Origin: Nissabacter sp. SGAir0207
Lineage (GTDB): Bacteria > Pseudomonadota > Gammaproteobacteria > Enterobacterales > Enterobacteriaceae
Direction: 5' to 3'
Assembly (NCBI RefSeq): GCF_005491205.1
Contig: NZ_CP028035.1
Span: forward strand, 3,410,001 to 3,474,000
Length of the DNA stretch: 64,000 nt
The position numbers were made by a program, and so were the translations under genes. This document shows, one piece after another, positions 35,589-43,081 of this stretch. Numbering within the stretch: position 1 is the stretch's first letter; each line of letters opens with the position of its first letter. The notes beneath the pieces are model-generated. The model was not told where the DNA came from. It saw only the letters and a program-made list of their open reading frames with translations, and did not search any database.

Positions 35589-36715
35589 GGGCGGGCCTCC
35601 CGCAGGGTGGCGATGGCATCGGCGATGCGCGCAAGCTGCGCTGGGGTGACGCTGCGCACGTCCACCTCCACCTTGCCCTCATTGGCGCGGTAGCCCCGGA
35701 AATAGATCGCGACCTCCCCCTCGCGCAAGCGCTGCACAATCTCGGCGGTGCGCACGCCAAGCGCCGCCTCGTCAAAGGCGATCTCGGTGCGGGCGATGTC
35801 CCGCCCGGCGGCGTCCCACACCACGCGCGCGTGGATGCCGGGCAAGCCGTTGAGCCGGTCGATGAAGGGCGTCATCTTCTCCACCATCTGCTGGCCGCTG
35901 ACCGGCGTGCGCTGCACATAGCACTCAATCGCCTGCGCCAGCCCGAGAATTCCCTCCTTGCCAATTTTCATTGCCCGGCCAATCCCCTCCGACTGGCGGC
36001 GTACCCAGCCAACATAGGGCGCACGGCCTATCACCAGCCCACTGGATGGCCCCTCCAGCGCCTTCGCGCCGCTGTAGATCACCAGATCCGCGCCCATCTG
36101 GTAATAGCAGGTGAGATCCTCCTCCGCCGCTGCGTCCACAATCAGCGGCAACTGGTGGTGATGCGCGACCTCCGCCGCCTCTGCCACCGTCAACATACTT
36201 TTCTGCACCGTGTGATGGGATTTGACGTAGAGCAGCGCCGCGGTGCGCGGGGTGATGGCCGCCGCCAGCTGCGCCGCCGAGCACTCATTGGCGTAGCCCG
36301 CCTCCACCACCCGGCCACCGCCGAGCGCCACCATAGTGCCGACCGGCGCGCCGTAGTTCACGTTGTGCCCCTTCGGCAGCACAATCTCACACGGACGGTC
36401 GTGGGCGGCGCTGTGCAGGTTGACCAGCAGGTGCTCGCTCTCCTGCACAATCACCGCCGCCACCGACTGGGCGATGCCCGCCGAGGCGCAGGAGACCACC
36501 ACCGCCTCCTCCACCCCCAGCAGCCCGGCGATGTAGGCACCGCTTTTCAGCACCAGATCTTTCATCTCAAAGTAGTGGCTCAGGCCCTCATTGACCGCCA
36601 CCACCACCTCCGGCCCCGGCGTAGAGACGCCCAGCATGGTCATGCGCCCGGAGGCATTGATCACCGGTTTCAGGTGGTACTTCTCATACAGCGAAGGGTG
36701 TTTGTCAGCAGACAT
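35585..36715 (-). CDS. PLP-dependent ammonia-lyase, DgaE/SelA-like
   Basis: 376 residues from ATG 36715, which has a GGAG site 8 bases upstream; an in-frame GTG at 36724 is the alternative. It has the fold type I PLP family related to SelA. The PLP lysine is probably K218 in IYSGAKALEGPSSG, and D194 (LIVDAAAEEDL) should contact the pyridine nitrogen. In Salmonella, DgaE removes water and ammonia from D-glucosaminate-6-phosphate to give KDGP. The neighbouring aldolase suits that product. The gene overlaps the amidohydrolase end by 11 bases. Confidence 0.87.
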   Translation of the reverse strand: MSADKHPSLYEKYHLKPVINASGRMTMLGVSTPGPEVVVAVNEGLSHYFEMKDLVLKSGAYIAGLLGVEEAVVVSCASAGIAQSVAAVIVQESEHLLVNLHSAAHDRPCEIVLPKGHNVNYGAPVGTMVALGGGRVVEAGYANECSAAQLAAAITPRTAALLYVKSHHTVQKSMLTVAEAAEVAHHHQLPLIVDAAAEEDLTCYYQMGADLVIYSGAKALEGPSSGLVIGRAPYVGWVRRQSEGIGRAMKIGKEGILGLAQAIECYVQRTPVSGQQMVEKMTPFIDRLNGLPGIHARVVWDAAGRDIARTEIAFDEAALGVRTAEIVQRLREGEVAIYFRGYRANEGKVEVDVRSVTPAQLARIADAIATLREARP

Positions 36716-37853
36716 ACTCGGCACTCCATGTGTCAGTGGGATAGAGCACGCCCGCCACCACGGCCGCCAGCGGCGACAGGTGCTGTGAAGCGTGCACGGA
36801 CGCCCCGTCGGCGTCCAGATAGTGCTGCGGCGCGTCAGTCAGGGTGAACAGCGTTAAATCCGCCTCCGCCCCCACTGCCAACCGGCCACGGCCCGCCAGC
36901 CGCAGCGCGTCGGCGGCCTGATGGGTGACGCAGGCGATCACCTGTGGCAGGGTCATGCCGATCGCCAGGAATTTTGACATCACCGCCGCCAGGCTGTACA
37001 CCGGCCCCTGCAGGCGGTTACGGCAGTAGATATCTGAGCTGATGGTGTCGGGCAGCAGGCCAAGGGCGATGGCCTGCCGTGCCACTTCAAAGCTGAAGCT
37101 GGCACTGCCGTGGCCGACGTCCAGCCGCACGCCGCGCGCCAGCGCCTGCGTGACGGCGGCGCGCACCTCGCCCTGCGGCGTGAGGATGCGATTCGGCTTG
37201 CCGTTGAAACAGTGGGTGATGATGTCGCCCGCGCCCAGCAGGTCAGCGATCTCTTCGAGCCGCGGCGGATCGTTGCCGATGTGCACCATCAGCGGCAGAT
37301 CGCCATTGTCCCGCTGGATCGCCTTGGCGATCCGCAGCGGATGCAGGCCGTTATCGCCCACCACGCTGCCGCTCATCCGCGCCTTCAGGCCGACGATGAA
37401 CCCTGCGTGGTCAGCGATGGCGCGCCGCGCCGCGTCGGCGTCAATCTGCGCCAGATCCGCCAGCTCATGCTGGGTGCGAATGCCGGTACGGGCGATATTG
37501 AGCAGCGCCAGCACCCGCGTCTGTGCGCCGGAGGCCAATTGGCGGAAATCCGCCACGTCATCCGCGCCGCTGCTGCCAGCGTCCACCACCGTGGTCACCC
37601 CACCGGCGATGCCCACGCGATCCGGCTCGTCATGGTAGAGCGGCGAGGCGGCGTAGCAGTGCACATGGCTGTCGATCCAGCCGGCGCTCAGCCACGCCTC
37701 GCCCCTTAAATCCAGCTGGGTGGTGGCGGCCAGCGTCGCGGGCAGCGCGCCAATCGCCGCGATGCGCCCCCCGCTGACCGCCACGTCCACCACGCCCCCC
37801 TCCGCCAGCCGCGCGCGGCGGATGATCAGCTCCATCGCCTGTTGCGCGCCCAT
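36705..37853 (-). CDS. Metal-dependent amidohydrolase/deacetylase (EF_0837 type)
   Basis: 382 residues, amidohydrolase superfamily with a binuclear metal site. Visible ligands are H63 and H65 (DSHVHCY), the probable carboxylated lysine K157 (VGLKARMSG), H191 (MVHIGN), H214 (ITHCFNG) and D274 (SSDIYC). The family is annotated as amidohydrolase/deacetylase. In this operon it could remove an N-acyl group from an amino sugar acid before the DgaE-like step; that substrate is inference. The start overlaps the DUF4310 stop by one base (TGATG). A later ATG at 37835 is possible. Confidence 0.83.
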   Translation of the reverse strand: MGAQQAMELIIRRARLAEGGVVDVAVSGGRIAAIGALPATLAATTQLDLRGEAWLSAGWIDSHVHCYAASPLYHDEPDRVGIAGGVTTVVDAGSSGADDVADFRQLASGAQTRVLALLNIARTGIRTQHELADLAQIDADAARRAIADHAGFIVGLKARMSGSVVGDNGLHPLRIAKAIQRDNGDLPLMVHIGNDPPRLEEIADLLGAGDIITHCFNGKPNRILTPQGEVRAAVTQALARGVRLDVGHGSASFSFEVARQAIALGLLPDTISSDIYCRNRLQGPVYSLAAVMSKFLAIGMTLPQVIACVTHQAADALRLAGRGRLAVGAEADLTLFTLTDAPQHYLDADGASVHASQHLSPLAAVVAGVLYPTDTWSAEYVC

Positions 37854-38524
37854 CACAGCGTCACCGGGAACAGCGCGCCAAGGATCATCGCGCCGAGGAT
37901 CGCCCCGCCGGTGATCGGCTTGCGCCACAGGTAGAACAGCAGCGCGCCGCCCAGCGATCCGAGGCCAATCGGGATGGAGGCGGTTATCGCTGACAGGATA
38001 ATCAGCGGGCCGAGGAAGCGGCCGGAGGCGTTGCCCGCGCCCATCATCACATCCGCGCCGTAGGTGACGTTGCCTTGGTTGACGGTGAACTTGCGCGCCA
38101 GAATGATCAGATAGCCAATCGCCATGCCAGCCACCAGCCCGGTGAGCAGCGAGGCGGCAAAGTTCTCCACCGGGAAGACGATGCCCGCGCCGAGCAGCAG
38201 CGCCGGGATGCCCAGCCCGACGCCGGTCTGCACCGCCCCGCCGATGTCGAGGATGCCGACCAGCGAGCCTTCAATGATGCGCGCGAACAGGAAGCTGGCG
38301 CCGAAGGCCGCCACCGCGCCATAGACGCCGGTGTCCATACCGGCGCGCAGCATCGAGACAAAGGCCACCTCGTTGAACGCGCCGATGCCGTAGAGGTAGT
38401 ACATGTGGGTGCCAGCAAAGACGCCAGCGGAGAGCAGCCCGACAAAGATTGGGAATGACCAGTCGGCATACCAGAAGCCGGCCTGCTGATCGGTGTCGGT
38501 TTTTTCACTGATAATCGTCGCCAT
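37853..38524 (-). CDS. DUF4310 family membrane protein
   Basis: 223 residues with about six hydrophobic segments (for example 27-47, 52-80, 100-125, 128-148, 172-195 and 200-220). It belongs to the uncharacterised DUF4310 family, found with the same neighbours in Enterococcus and Aeromonas. Together with the adjacent DUF4311 protein it probably forms the membrane part of a transporter for the substrate of this operon. No direct sequence match to a known EIIC or EIID was recognised by eye. It starts one base after the DUF4311 stop. Confidence 0.83.
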   Translation of the reverse strand: MATIISEKTDTDQQAGFWYADWSFPIFVGLLSAGVFAGTHMYYLYGIGAFNEVAFVSMLRAGMDTGVYGAVAAFGASFLFARIIEGSLVGILDIGGAVQTGVGLGIPALLLGAGIVFPVENFAASLLTGLVAGMAIGYLIILARKFTVNQGNVTYGADVMMGAGNASGRFLGPLIILSAITASIPIGLGSLGGALLFYLWRKPITGGAILGAMILGALFPVTL

Positions 38525-38525
38525 A

Positions 38526-39302
38526 TCACTTCCCGCTTAAGGTGTTGTGGATGCTGTCGAGCCAGCCCGGCACGCCGAGGGTGAAGGATTGCAGCAGCTT
38601 CATGTCAAAGCCGCGGAAGAAGCCGCTCAGCACAAACAGCAGGACAATCGCCGCCATCATGATGCGGGTGACGCGCGTCCAGCCGCCCTCGTCCACCCCT
38701 TTGCCAATCAGGATGCCGAGCACCAGCCCCGGCACGGCGTTGCCCATGATCAGCTGCGCCAGCCCGCCAAATACCGTGCCCCAGAAACCGGCGCGGCGAC
38801 CGGCGTCAATCGCCGCCAGCCAGAAGATCACCGGCATCACGGTGTTGACCAGAATATTGGCCGCTGGCACCAGCACCTTCACCGCCGTCACTTGCAGCGC
38901 CGCTGGCACCGCCGAGGCGGTGGTGTTCAGGAACGCCACCACCACCATGCCAATCAGCCCGCAGGCCAGCGCCATGCGACGCGGGTTGTGCAGGGTGTCG
39001 GCCAGCGTGCGGTTCTTCATCATCAGCGCCGCCGCGCCCCAGTTGGGGATGATGCGGTGGTCAACGTCCTGCGTGAAGGCACCCGCTGCCACCGAGGAGG
39101 CCCAGGCGTTGAAGAAGAAACCGAGGCCAAAGGAGAAGTGGGAGGCCGGGTCGCCCTCGCAGGCGTTCAGCTCGCCGAGGGTGCGGAACGCCCCCATGCC
39201 CTGCGTGGCTGGCGCATGGAACATACGTGCCGCGCCCGCGCCGACGCCGACGCCGACCAGCCCGCCGATAATCAGGGATTTCATCAGAATAATGAGAAAC
39301 AT
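38526..39302 (-). CDS. DUF4311 family membrane protein
   Basis: 258 residues with several membrane segments: N-terminal 2-25 rich in glycine (GGLVGVGVGAGAARMF), then about 110-135, 142-165, 172-200 and 212-232. The stretch GDPASHFSFGLGFFFNAWASSVAAGAFTQDVDHRIIPNWGAA is the most polar conserved part. The family is uncharacterised. It pairs with DUF4310 as a two-component permease candidate. It lies 37 bases downstream of the DUF4312 gene. Confidence 0.83.
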   Translation of the reverse strand: MFLIILMKSLIIGGLVGVGVGAGAARMFHAPATQGMGAFRTLGELNACEGDPASHFSFGLGFFFNAWASSVAAGAFTQDVDHRIIPNWGAAALMMKNRTLADTLHNPRRMALACGLIGMVVVAFLNTTASAVPAALQVTAVKVLVPAANILVNTVMPVIFWLAAIDAGRRAGFWGTVFGGLAQLIMGNAVPGLVLGILIGKGVDEGGWTRVTRIMMAAIVLLFVLSGFFRGFDMKLLQSFTLGVPGWLDSIHNTLSGK

Positions 39303-39339
39303 CAGGGTATCCTTTTCTGTCGCTCAGGCTTGCCGCTGG

Positions 39340-39636
39340 CTATTGGGCGGTGAACGCCACCTGCCCCATGTCAAAGGCAGTGACCTTCACCACGATCTCC
39401 AGCGAGACGCTGTAGTGCCGCCGCTCGCGCGGGAAAAAGAGAAACAGGAACCGCTCGCGCACGCACCGCTCCTCCGCTTTCACCACCCGCACATCCTGTG
39501 GCTCGATGCGCAGCAGCAGGTGGGGGGAATTTTTCATCACCTCTGCCTGCACCTGGCCCAGCGCCGCCGAGAACGCTTGGGATTTGCTCTCTCCCTTGCC
39601 GTTGACCTGCACGGTGGCGGTGAACTCCTGCTTCAT
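39340..39636 (-). CDS. DUF4312 family small cytoplasmic protein
   Basis: 98 residues from ATG 39636 (MKQEFTATVQVNGKG). No signal peptide or membrane segment is present. The pattern of alternating beta strands and one helix (ESKSQAFSAALGQVQAEVMKN) suggests a ferredoxin-like fold. The family is of unknown function and always travels with the SFCGS, DUF4310 and DUF4311 genes in the cases I know. The start overlaps the upstream stop by ATGA, so the two are translated as a pair. Confidence 0.82.
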   Translation of the reverse strand: MKQEFTATVQVNGKGESKSQAFSAALGQVQAEVMKNSPHLLLRIEPQDVRVVKAEERCVRERFLFLFFPRERRHYSVSLEIVVKVTAFDMGQVAFTAQ

Positions 39637-39998
39637 GGCGTCTGGCCGAATTTCTTGCGCCACGCCTCCACCAGCCTTTCGCCCAGCTCCTCTTTGTCCA
39701 TAAAGCCGAAGCCCAGCACTTGGTAGCCCTCATTGATGGCGGTGACGCCCTCCTCGACGGAGCGCATCCCGTGGCGGGCGCGGTAGCCATATTTATTTTG
39801 GGCGGTGATCGCCCCGGCCCCGCCGCTGCCGCAGAAGGAGATGCCAAAGGTGGCCCCCTCCGCCTTCATCACGTCACCCAGCCGCATATCCGCCGCCATG
39901 CCGGGCACCACCACCGCGCGGCCGCCTGCCGCTTCCACGCCCTGCGCCACTTTCTGCCCTTTGCCCAGCCGATCGCCAATCACTACGGTAATGCCCAT
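39633..39998 (-). CDS. Glycine-rich SFCGS family protein
   Basis: 121 residues. The family motif is GISFCGSGGAGAITAQNKYG with C56. The N-terminus MGITVVIGDRLGKGQKVAQGVEAAGG looks like the first strand and helix of a Rossmann-like fold. The function is unknown. Its size, the single exposed cysteine before a glycine-rich loop and its place beside a putative permease resemble a PTS EIIB, but that is inference only. It lies 18 bases after the PRD gene. Confidence 0.83.
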   Translation of the reverse strand: MGITVVIGDRLGKGQKVAQGVEAAGGRAVVVPGMAADMRLGDVMKAEGATFGISFCGSGGAGAITAQNKYGYRARHGMRSVEEGVTAINEGYQVLGFGFMDKEELGERLVEAWRKKFGQTP

Positions 39999-40016
39999 GC
40001 CTGTCCCTCTCTGTCA

Positions 40017-40355
40017 TCAGTTAGTGGTCTGGTTCTCTTTCGCGACTTCAAAATGCACGGAGAGCAGGTAAGCCTCCTCAATCGGCAGGTTGCCGAAACT
40101 GGCGACCACCTGCTCGGCCAGCTGCATGGAGTGCGGCGAGATCTCATCGAACAGCTCCCGATCCACCTCCGGCAGCGGCTCGCCCGTGCGGGAGCGCATC
40201 ACCATCGCGCGGATATGGGACGCCAGCATCTGCTGCTGCACCGCGTTCGGGACGATCGCCGCCCCGCACAACAGGGCGTGGATCTGCGCCAGCACCTGCT
40301 CAACCTGCCTGTTTGCCGCGTCGTCCTCTGTCTCTGGCGCGCTTGCGTTATTCAC
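40017..40355 (-). CDS. Stand-alone PRD domain protein (EF_0829 type)
   Basis: 112 residues consisting mostly of one PTS regulation domain. The two conserved PRD histidines are H47 (LASHIRAM) and H101 (LLSVHFEVA). There is no DNA-binding or antiterminator RNA-binding domain. The start is GTG at 40355, chosen for its near-perfect ribosome site gggagagagg five bases upstream; a longer ATG frame from 40424 lacks such a site. It is the first gene of the operon, so it may relay PTS phosphorylation state to the permease or to the regulator. Confidence 0.82.
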   Translation of the reverse strand: MNNASAPETEDDAANRQVEQVLAQIHALLCGAAIVPNAVQQQMLASHIRAMVMRSRTGEPLPEVDRELFDEISPHSMQLAEQVVASFGNLPIEEAYLLSVHFEVAKENQTTN

Positions 40356-40427
40356 TGTGACCTCTCTCCCTGCCGCCCTGCGATAACCCCACCCTACGCG
40401 CCGGGCGGCGGCCTGTGTAGCCACTCT

Positions 40428-40449
40428 TTTTCCAGTTCAAACTGGAAAA
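40428..40449. promoter_or_regulatory. Perfect 10-bp inverted repeat upstream of the PRD/SFCGS operon
   Basis: The arms ttttccagtt / aactggaaaa are separated by two bases (ca). The repeat lies about 73-95 bases upstream of the GTG start of the first operon gene, in a promoter-sized gap between that gene and pmbA. The placement and symmetry suit an operator for the operon regulator. No convincing -10/-35 or sigma-54 box was identified next to it. Confidence 0.5.
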
Positions 40450-40489
40450 GCACTGCCGGGGAGGGATCGGATTCGCAAAACGGCGGAAA

Positions 40490-40516
40490 TAAAAACGGGC
40501 GCCAAAAGGCGCCCGT
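40490..40516 (-). terminator. Terminator of pmbA
   Basis: The perfect 9-bp stem acgggcgcc / ggcgcccgt has loop aaaa on the plus strand and is followed by a T run on the minus strand. It lies 24 bases past the pmbA stop and separates it from the accessory operon. Confidence 0.9.
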
Positions 40517-40539
40517 TGGGGGAAAGCGTGGGACGAGGC

Positions 40540-41880
40540 TTACTGGCCAGCGATGCGCATCTCCGGCAACAGCACCGAGCCGCACTGAATGTTGCTGCGG
40601 GTTTCGATGTCACTGCCGACGCTGACGATGTTGCGCAGCATATCTTTCAGGTTACCGGCGATGGTGATCTCGCTCACCGGGTACTGGATCTCGCCATTCT
40701 CCACCCAGAAACCGGCCGCGCCGCGTGAGTAGTCGCCAGTGATGCCACTGACGCCCTGCCCCATCAGCTCGGTGACCACCAGCCCGGTGCCCAGCTGTTT
40801 CAGCATCGCGGCGAAGTCATGCCCCTGACCGGCGATGCGCCAGTTGTGGATGCCGCCAGCGTGGCCAGTGCTCTTCAGCCCCAGCTTGCGCGCCGAGTAG
40901 TTGGTCATCAGCCAGGTTTGCAGCACGCCATCCTTAACGATGTCACGGCGCTGGGTGCGTACCCCCTCGCTGTCGAACGGGGTGGAGGCCAGCCCCTTCA
41001 GCAGGTGCGGGTGCTCCTCAATGGTCAGCCACTCCGGCAGGATCTGCTGGCCGAGACTGTCGAGCAGGAAGCTCGATTTGCGGTAGATGCTGCCGCCGCT
41101 GATGGCACCGACCAAGTGGCCGAACAGGCCGGTGGCGACCTCCGAGGCGAACAGCACCGGGGCCTTCATCGTTGCCAGCTTGCGCGGCGACAGGCGCGAC
41201 AGGGTGCGGCGGGCGCACTCGGCCCCGACCCACTCCGGGCTTTGCAGGTCGTCAATCGCCCGGCCAATGGTGTAGGCGTAGTCACGCTCCATGTCGCCCT
41301 CATGCTCGGCGATTACGCAGCTCGACATGGAGTGGCGGCTGGAGCAGTAGCTCTGCAACATGCCGTGGCTGTTGCCGAACACCTTGATACCGACGTGGCT
41401 GTTGAAGCTGCCACCCTCACTGTTGGTGATGCGCTTGTCCGCCGCCAGTGCCGCCTGCTCGGCGCGCGCCGCCAGCTCAATGGCGCGCTCGGCGTCCAGC
41501 TCGGTCGGATGGAACAGGTCAAGATCCGGCGCGTCATAGGCCAGCAGCTCCGGGTCAGCGGCACCGGCATAGGGATCGGGTGAGGTGTAGCGGGCGATGT
41601 CCAGCGCCGCCTGCACGGTGCGGCCGATGGCCTCCGGGCTGAGGTCGGTGGAGGAGGCGCTCCCCTTGCGGTTCTGCCAGTAGACCGTGATGCCCAACGC
41701 GCCGTCGCTGTTGAACTCCACGTTCTCCACGTCGCCAAACCGGGTGCTGACGCTGATCCCGGTGGATTTGCTGACGGCGACCTCGGCCTGATCGGCCCCG
41801 GCCTGCGCCAGTTCCAGCGCACGGGCCACCGCCTGCTCCAGCATCTTACGCTGCTCTGCAACTTGAGTGACTACTTTCAT
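40540..41880 (-). CDS. pmbA: Metalloprotease subunit TldE (PmbA)
   Basis: 446 residues. PmbA/TldE is the non-catalytic partner of TldD in the heterodimeric protease that trims microcin B17 and degrades CcdA and unfolded peptides. Family segments such as [24 protein letters not shown] and [18 protein letters not shown] are intact. In E. coli pmbA lies far from tldD, with yjgA/darP beside it as here. The promoter should lie in 41881-42142, shared with darP. Confidence 0.96.
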   Translation of the reverse strand: MKVVTQVAEQRKMLEQAVARALELAQAGADQAEVAVSKSTGISVSTRFGDVENVEFNSDGALGITVYWQNRKGSASSTDLSPEAIGRTVQAALDIARYTSPDPYAGAADPELLAYDAPDLDLFHPTELDAERAIELAARAEQAALAADKRITNSEGGSFNSHVGIKVFGNSHGMLQSYCSSRHSMSSCVIAEHEGDMERDYAYTIGRAIDDLQSPEWVGAECARRTLSRLSPRKLATMKAPVLFASEVATGLFGHLVGAISGGSIYRKSSFLLDSLGQQILPEWLTIEEHPHLLKGLASTPFDSEGVRTQRRDIVKDGVLQTWLMTNYSARKLGLKSTGHAGGIHNWRIAGQGHDFAAMLKQLGTGLVVTELMGQGVSGITGDYSRGAAGFWVENGEIQYPVSEITIAGNLKDMLRNIVSVGSDIETRSNIQCGSVLLPEMRIAGQ

Positions 41881-42142
41881 TTATTTGCCATAATTAATGA
41901 GATAATCGTTGGGAAACCGGGCGAGGCGCCGGGGTTTCGCGTCCACTTTGCGGCGTTTTACACCGGATACATAGACTTGAGTCTAACAGAGATTGGCGCA
42001 AAATGATGGCAGCCGCAGCAGCCGGCCCAATCTTTCGCGGCACGCGGGCCGGGCCAGCGCACTGGCAGGCGGCTAAATCGGGCTGTCGCTGGCGATCCAC
42101 GCCGACAACCTGATAGGATTAGCCTCTTTTTTTGGAGTCCCC

Positions 42143-42691
42143 ATGAACAAATCACACGAAGACTGGCTCGACGACGTCCCTGAGAATGAAAACGACGAAG
42201 ACGAAGAGATTATTTGGGTCAGCAAAAGCGAAATCAAACGCGACGCCGAGGCGCTGAAAGATCTGGGCGCGGAGCTGGTCGATCTGGGCAAAAACGCCCT
42301 GGACAAGATCCCGCTGGATGAGGATCTGCGTGCTGCGATCGAACTGGCACAGCGCATCAAGAAAGAGGGCCGCCGCCGCCAGTTACAGCTGATTGGCAAA
42401 ATGCTGCGTGCGCGTGACCCGGAGCCGATCCAGACCGCGCTCGACAAGCTGAAAAACCGCCACAACCAGCAGGTGTCGCTGTTCCATAAACTGGAAGCAT
42501 TGCGTGACCGTCTGGTGGAAGAGGGTGATGACGCGGTGCCGGACGTGCTGGCGCTCTACCCGGATGCGGATCGCCAGCAACTGCGCGCGCTGGTGCGCAA
42601 CGCCCAGAAAGAGAAGGCCGCCAACAAGCCACCGAAGGCGTTCCGCCAGATCTTCCAGTACCTGCGCGAACTGGCTGAGACACAGGATTAA
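42143..42691 (+). CDS. darP: Ribosome biogenesis factor DarP (YjgA)
   Basis: 182 residues, highly charged and helical. The N-terminus is very acidic ([29 protein letters not shown]), and the core [27 protein letters not shown] is the DUF615 signature. DarP associates with late 50S precursors. It is divergent from pmbA and convergent with the barstar gene. Confidence 0.95.
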   Translation: MNKSHEDWLDDVPENENDEDEEIIWVSKSEIKRDAEALKDLGAELVDLGKNALDKIPLDEDLRAAIELAQRIKKEGRRRQLQLIGKMLRARDPEPIQTALDKLKNRHNQQVSLFHKLEALRDRLVEEGDDAVPDVLALYPDADRQQLRALVRNAQKEKAANKPPKAFRQIFQYLRELAETQD

Positions 42692-42696
42692 GGGCT

Positions 42697-42717
42697 GGCC
42701 GGGCCGCCTGCCCGGCC
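42697..42717. terminator. GC hairpin between convergent darP and barstar genes
   Basis: The perfect 8-bp stem ggccgggc / gcccggcc with loop cgcct lies in the 33-base gap between the two stops. Only ccctttatt follows on the plus strand. Confidence 0.45.
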
Positions 42718-42724
42718 CCACCCT

Positions 42725-42994
42725 TTATTGGCGGATGTTGAAGCGCAACCCGCCCTCCAGCTCCTCCTCCGCCTCCTCAAACAGCAGCACCAGCGCGCCG
42801 AAGCGTCGCTTCTTGCGCGGGTTCAGGTTCACAAACTCAATCTCCACCGGCAGCCCCAGGCGGCCTGTCACCACATCCCACAGCGCGTCCAGATTCGCCC
42901 CAAAGTCCTCGTCCAGCGCAAACTCGCGCGCAAATTCGCCATAAAACCGGGGCAGATCCGGAATCTGATTAAAGTCGAACACCACTTTTCCCAT
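42725..42994 (-). CDS. yhcO: Barstar-family ribonuclease inhibitor-like protein (YhcO)
   Basis: 89 residues from ATG 42994 (MGKVVFDFNQIPDLPRFYGEF). The barstar fold signature includes GANLDALWDVVTG and an acidic helix near the C-terminus (LLFEEAEEELEGG), which in true barstar docks in the barnase active site. No barnase-like gene is visible nearby. E. coli yhcO also lies near aaeB without a known toxin, so this is probably a conserved orphan. What it binds is unknown. Confidence 0.88.
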   Translation of the reverse strand: MGKVVFDFNQIPDLPRFYGEFAREFALDEDFGANLDALWDVVTGRLGLPVEIEFVNLNPRKKRRFGALVLLFEEAEEELEGGLRFNIRQ

Positions 42995-43047
42995 GCCTTG
43001 CTCCATCCGGATAAAATTTTTGCCTGATCCCCTGCTGTCACCGGGTG

Positions 43048-43072
43048 GCGGGCCGCGATCGGCACGGCCCGC
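43048..43072 (-). other. GC hairpin between the aldehyde dehydrogenase and barstar genes
   Basis: The perfect 8-bp stem gcgggccg / cggcccgc with a 9-base loop lies 10 bases past the dehydrogenase stop. No T run follows, so termination is uncertain. Confidence 0.35.
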
Positions 43073-43081
43073 GGTTGCCCT

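Noticed and set aside
40356..40424. N-terminal extension of the PRD protein from an ATG at 40424
   Set aside because: The GTG at 40355 has a near-perfect ribosome site and gives the usual family length. The extension is Arg/Ala-rich and unlike the family.
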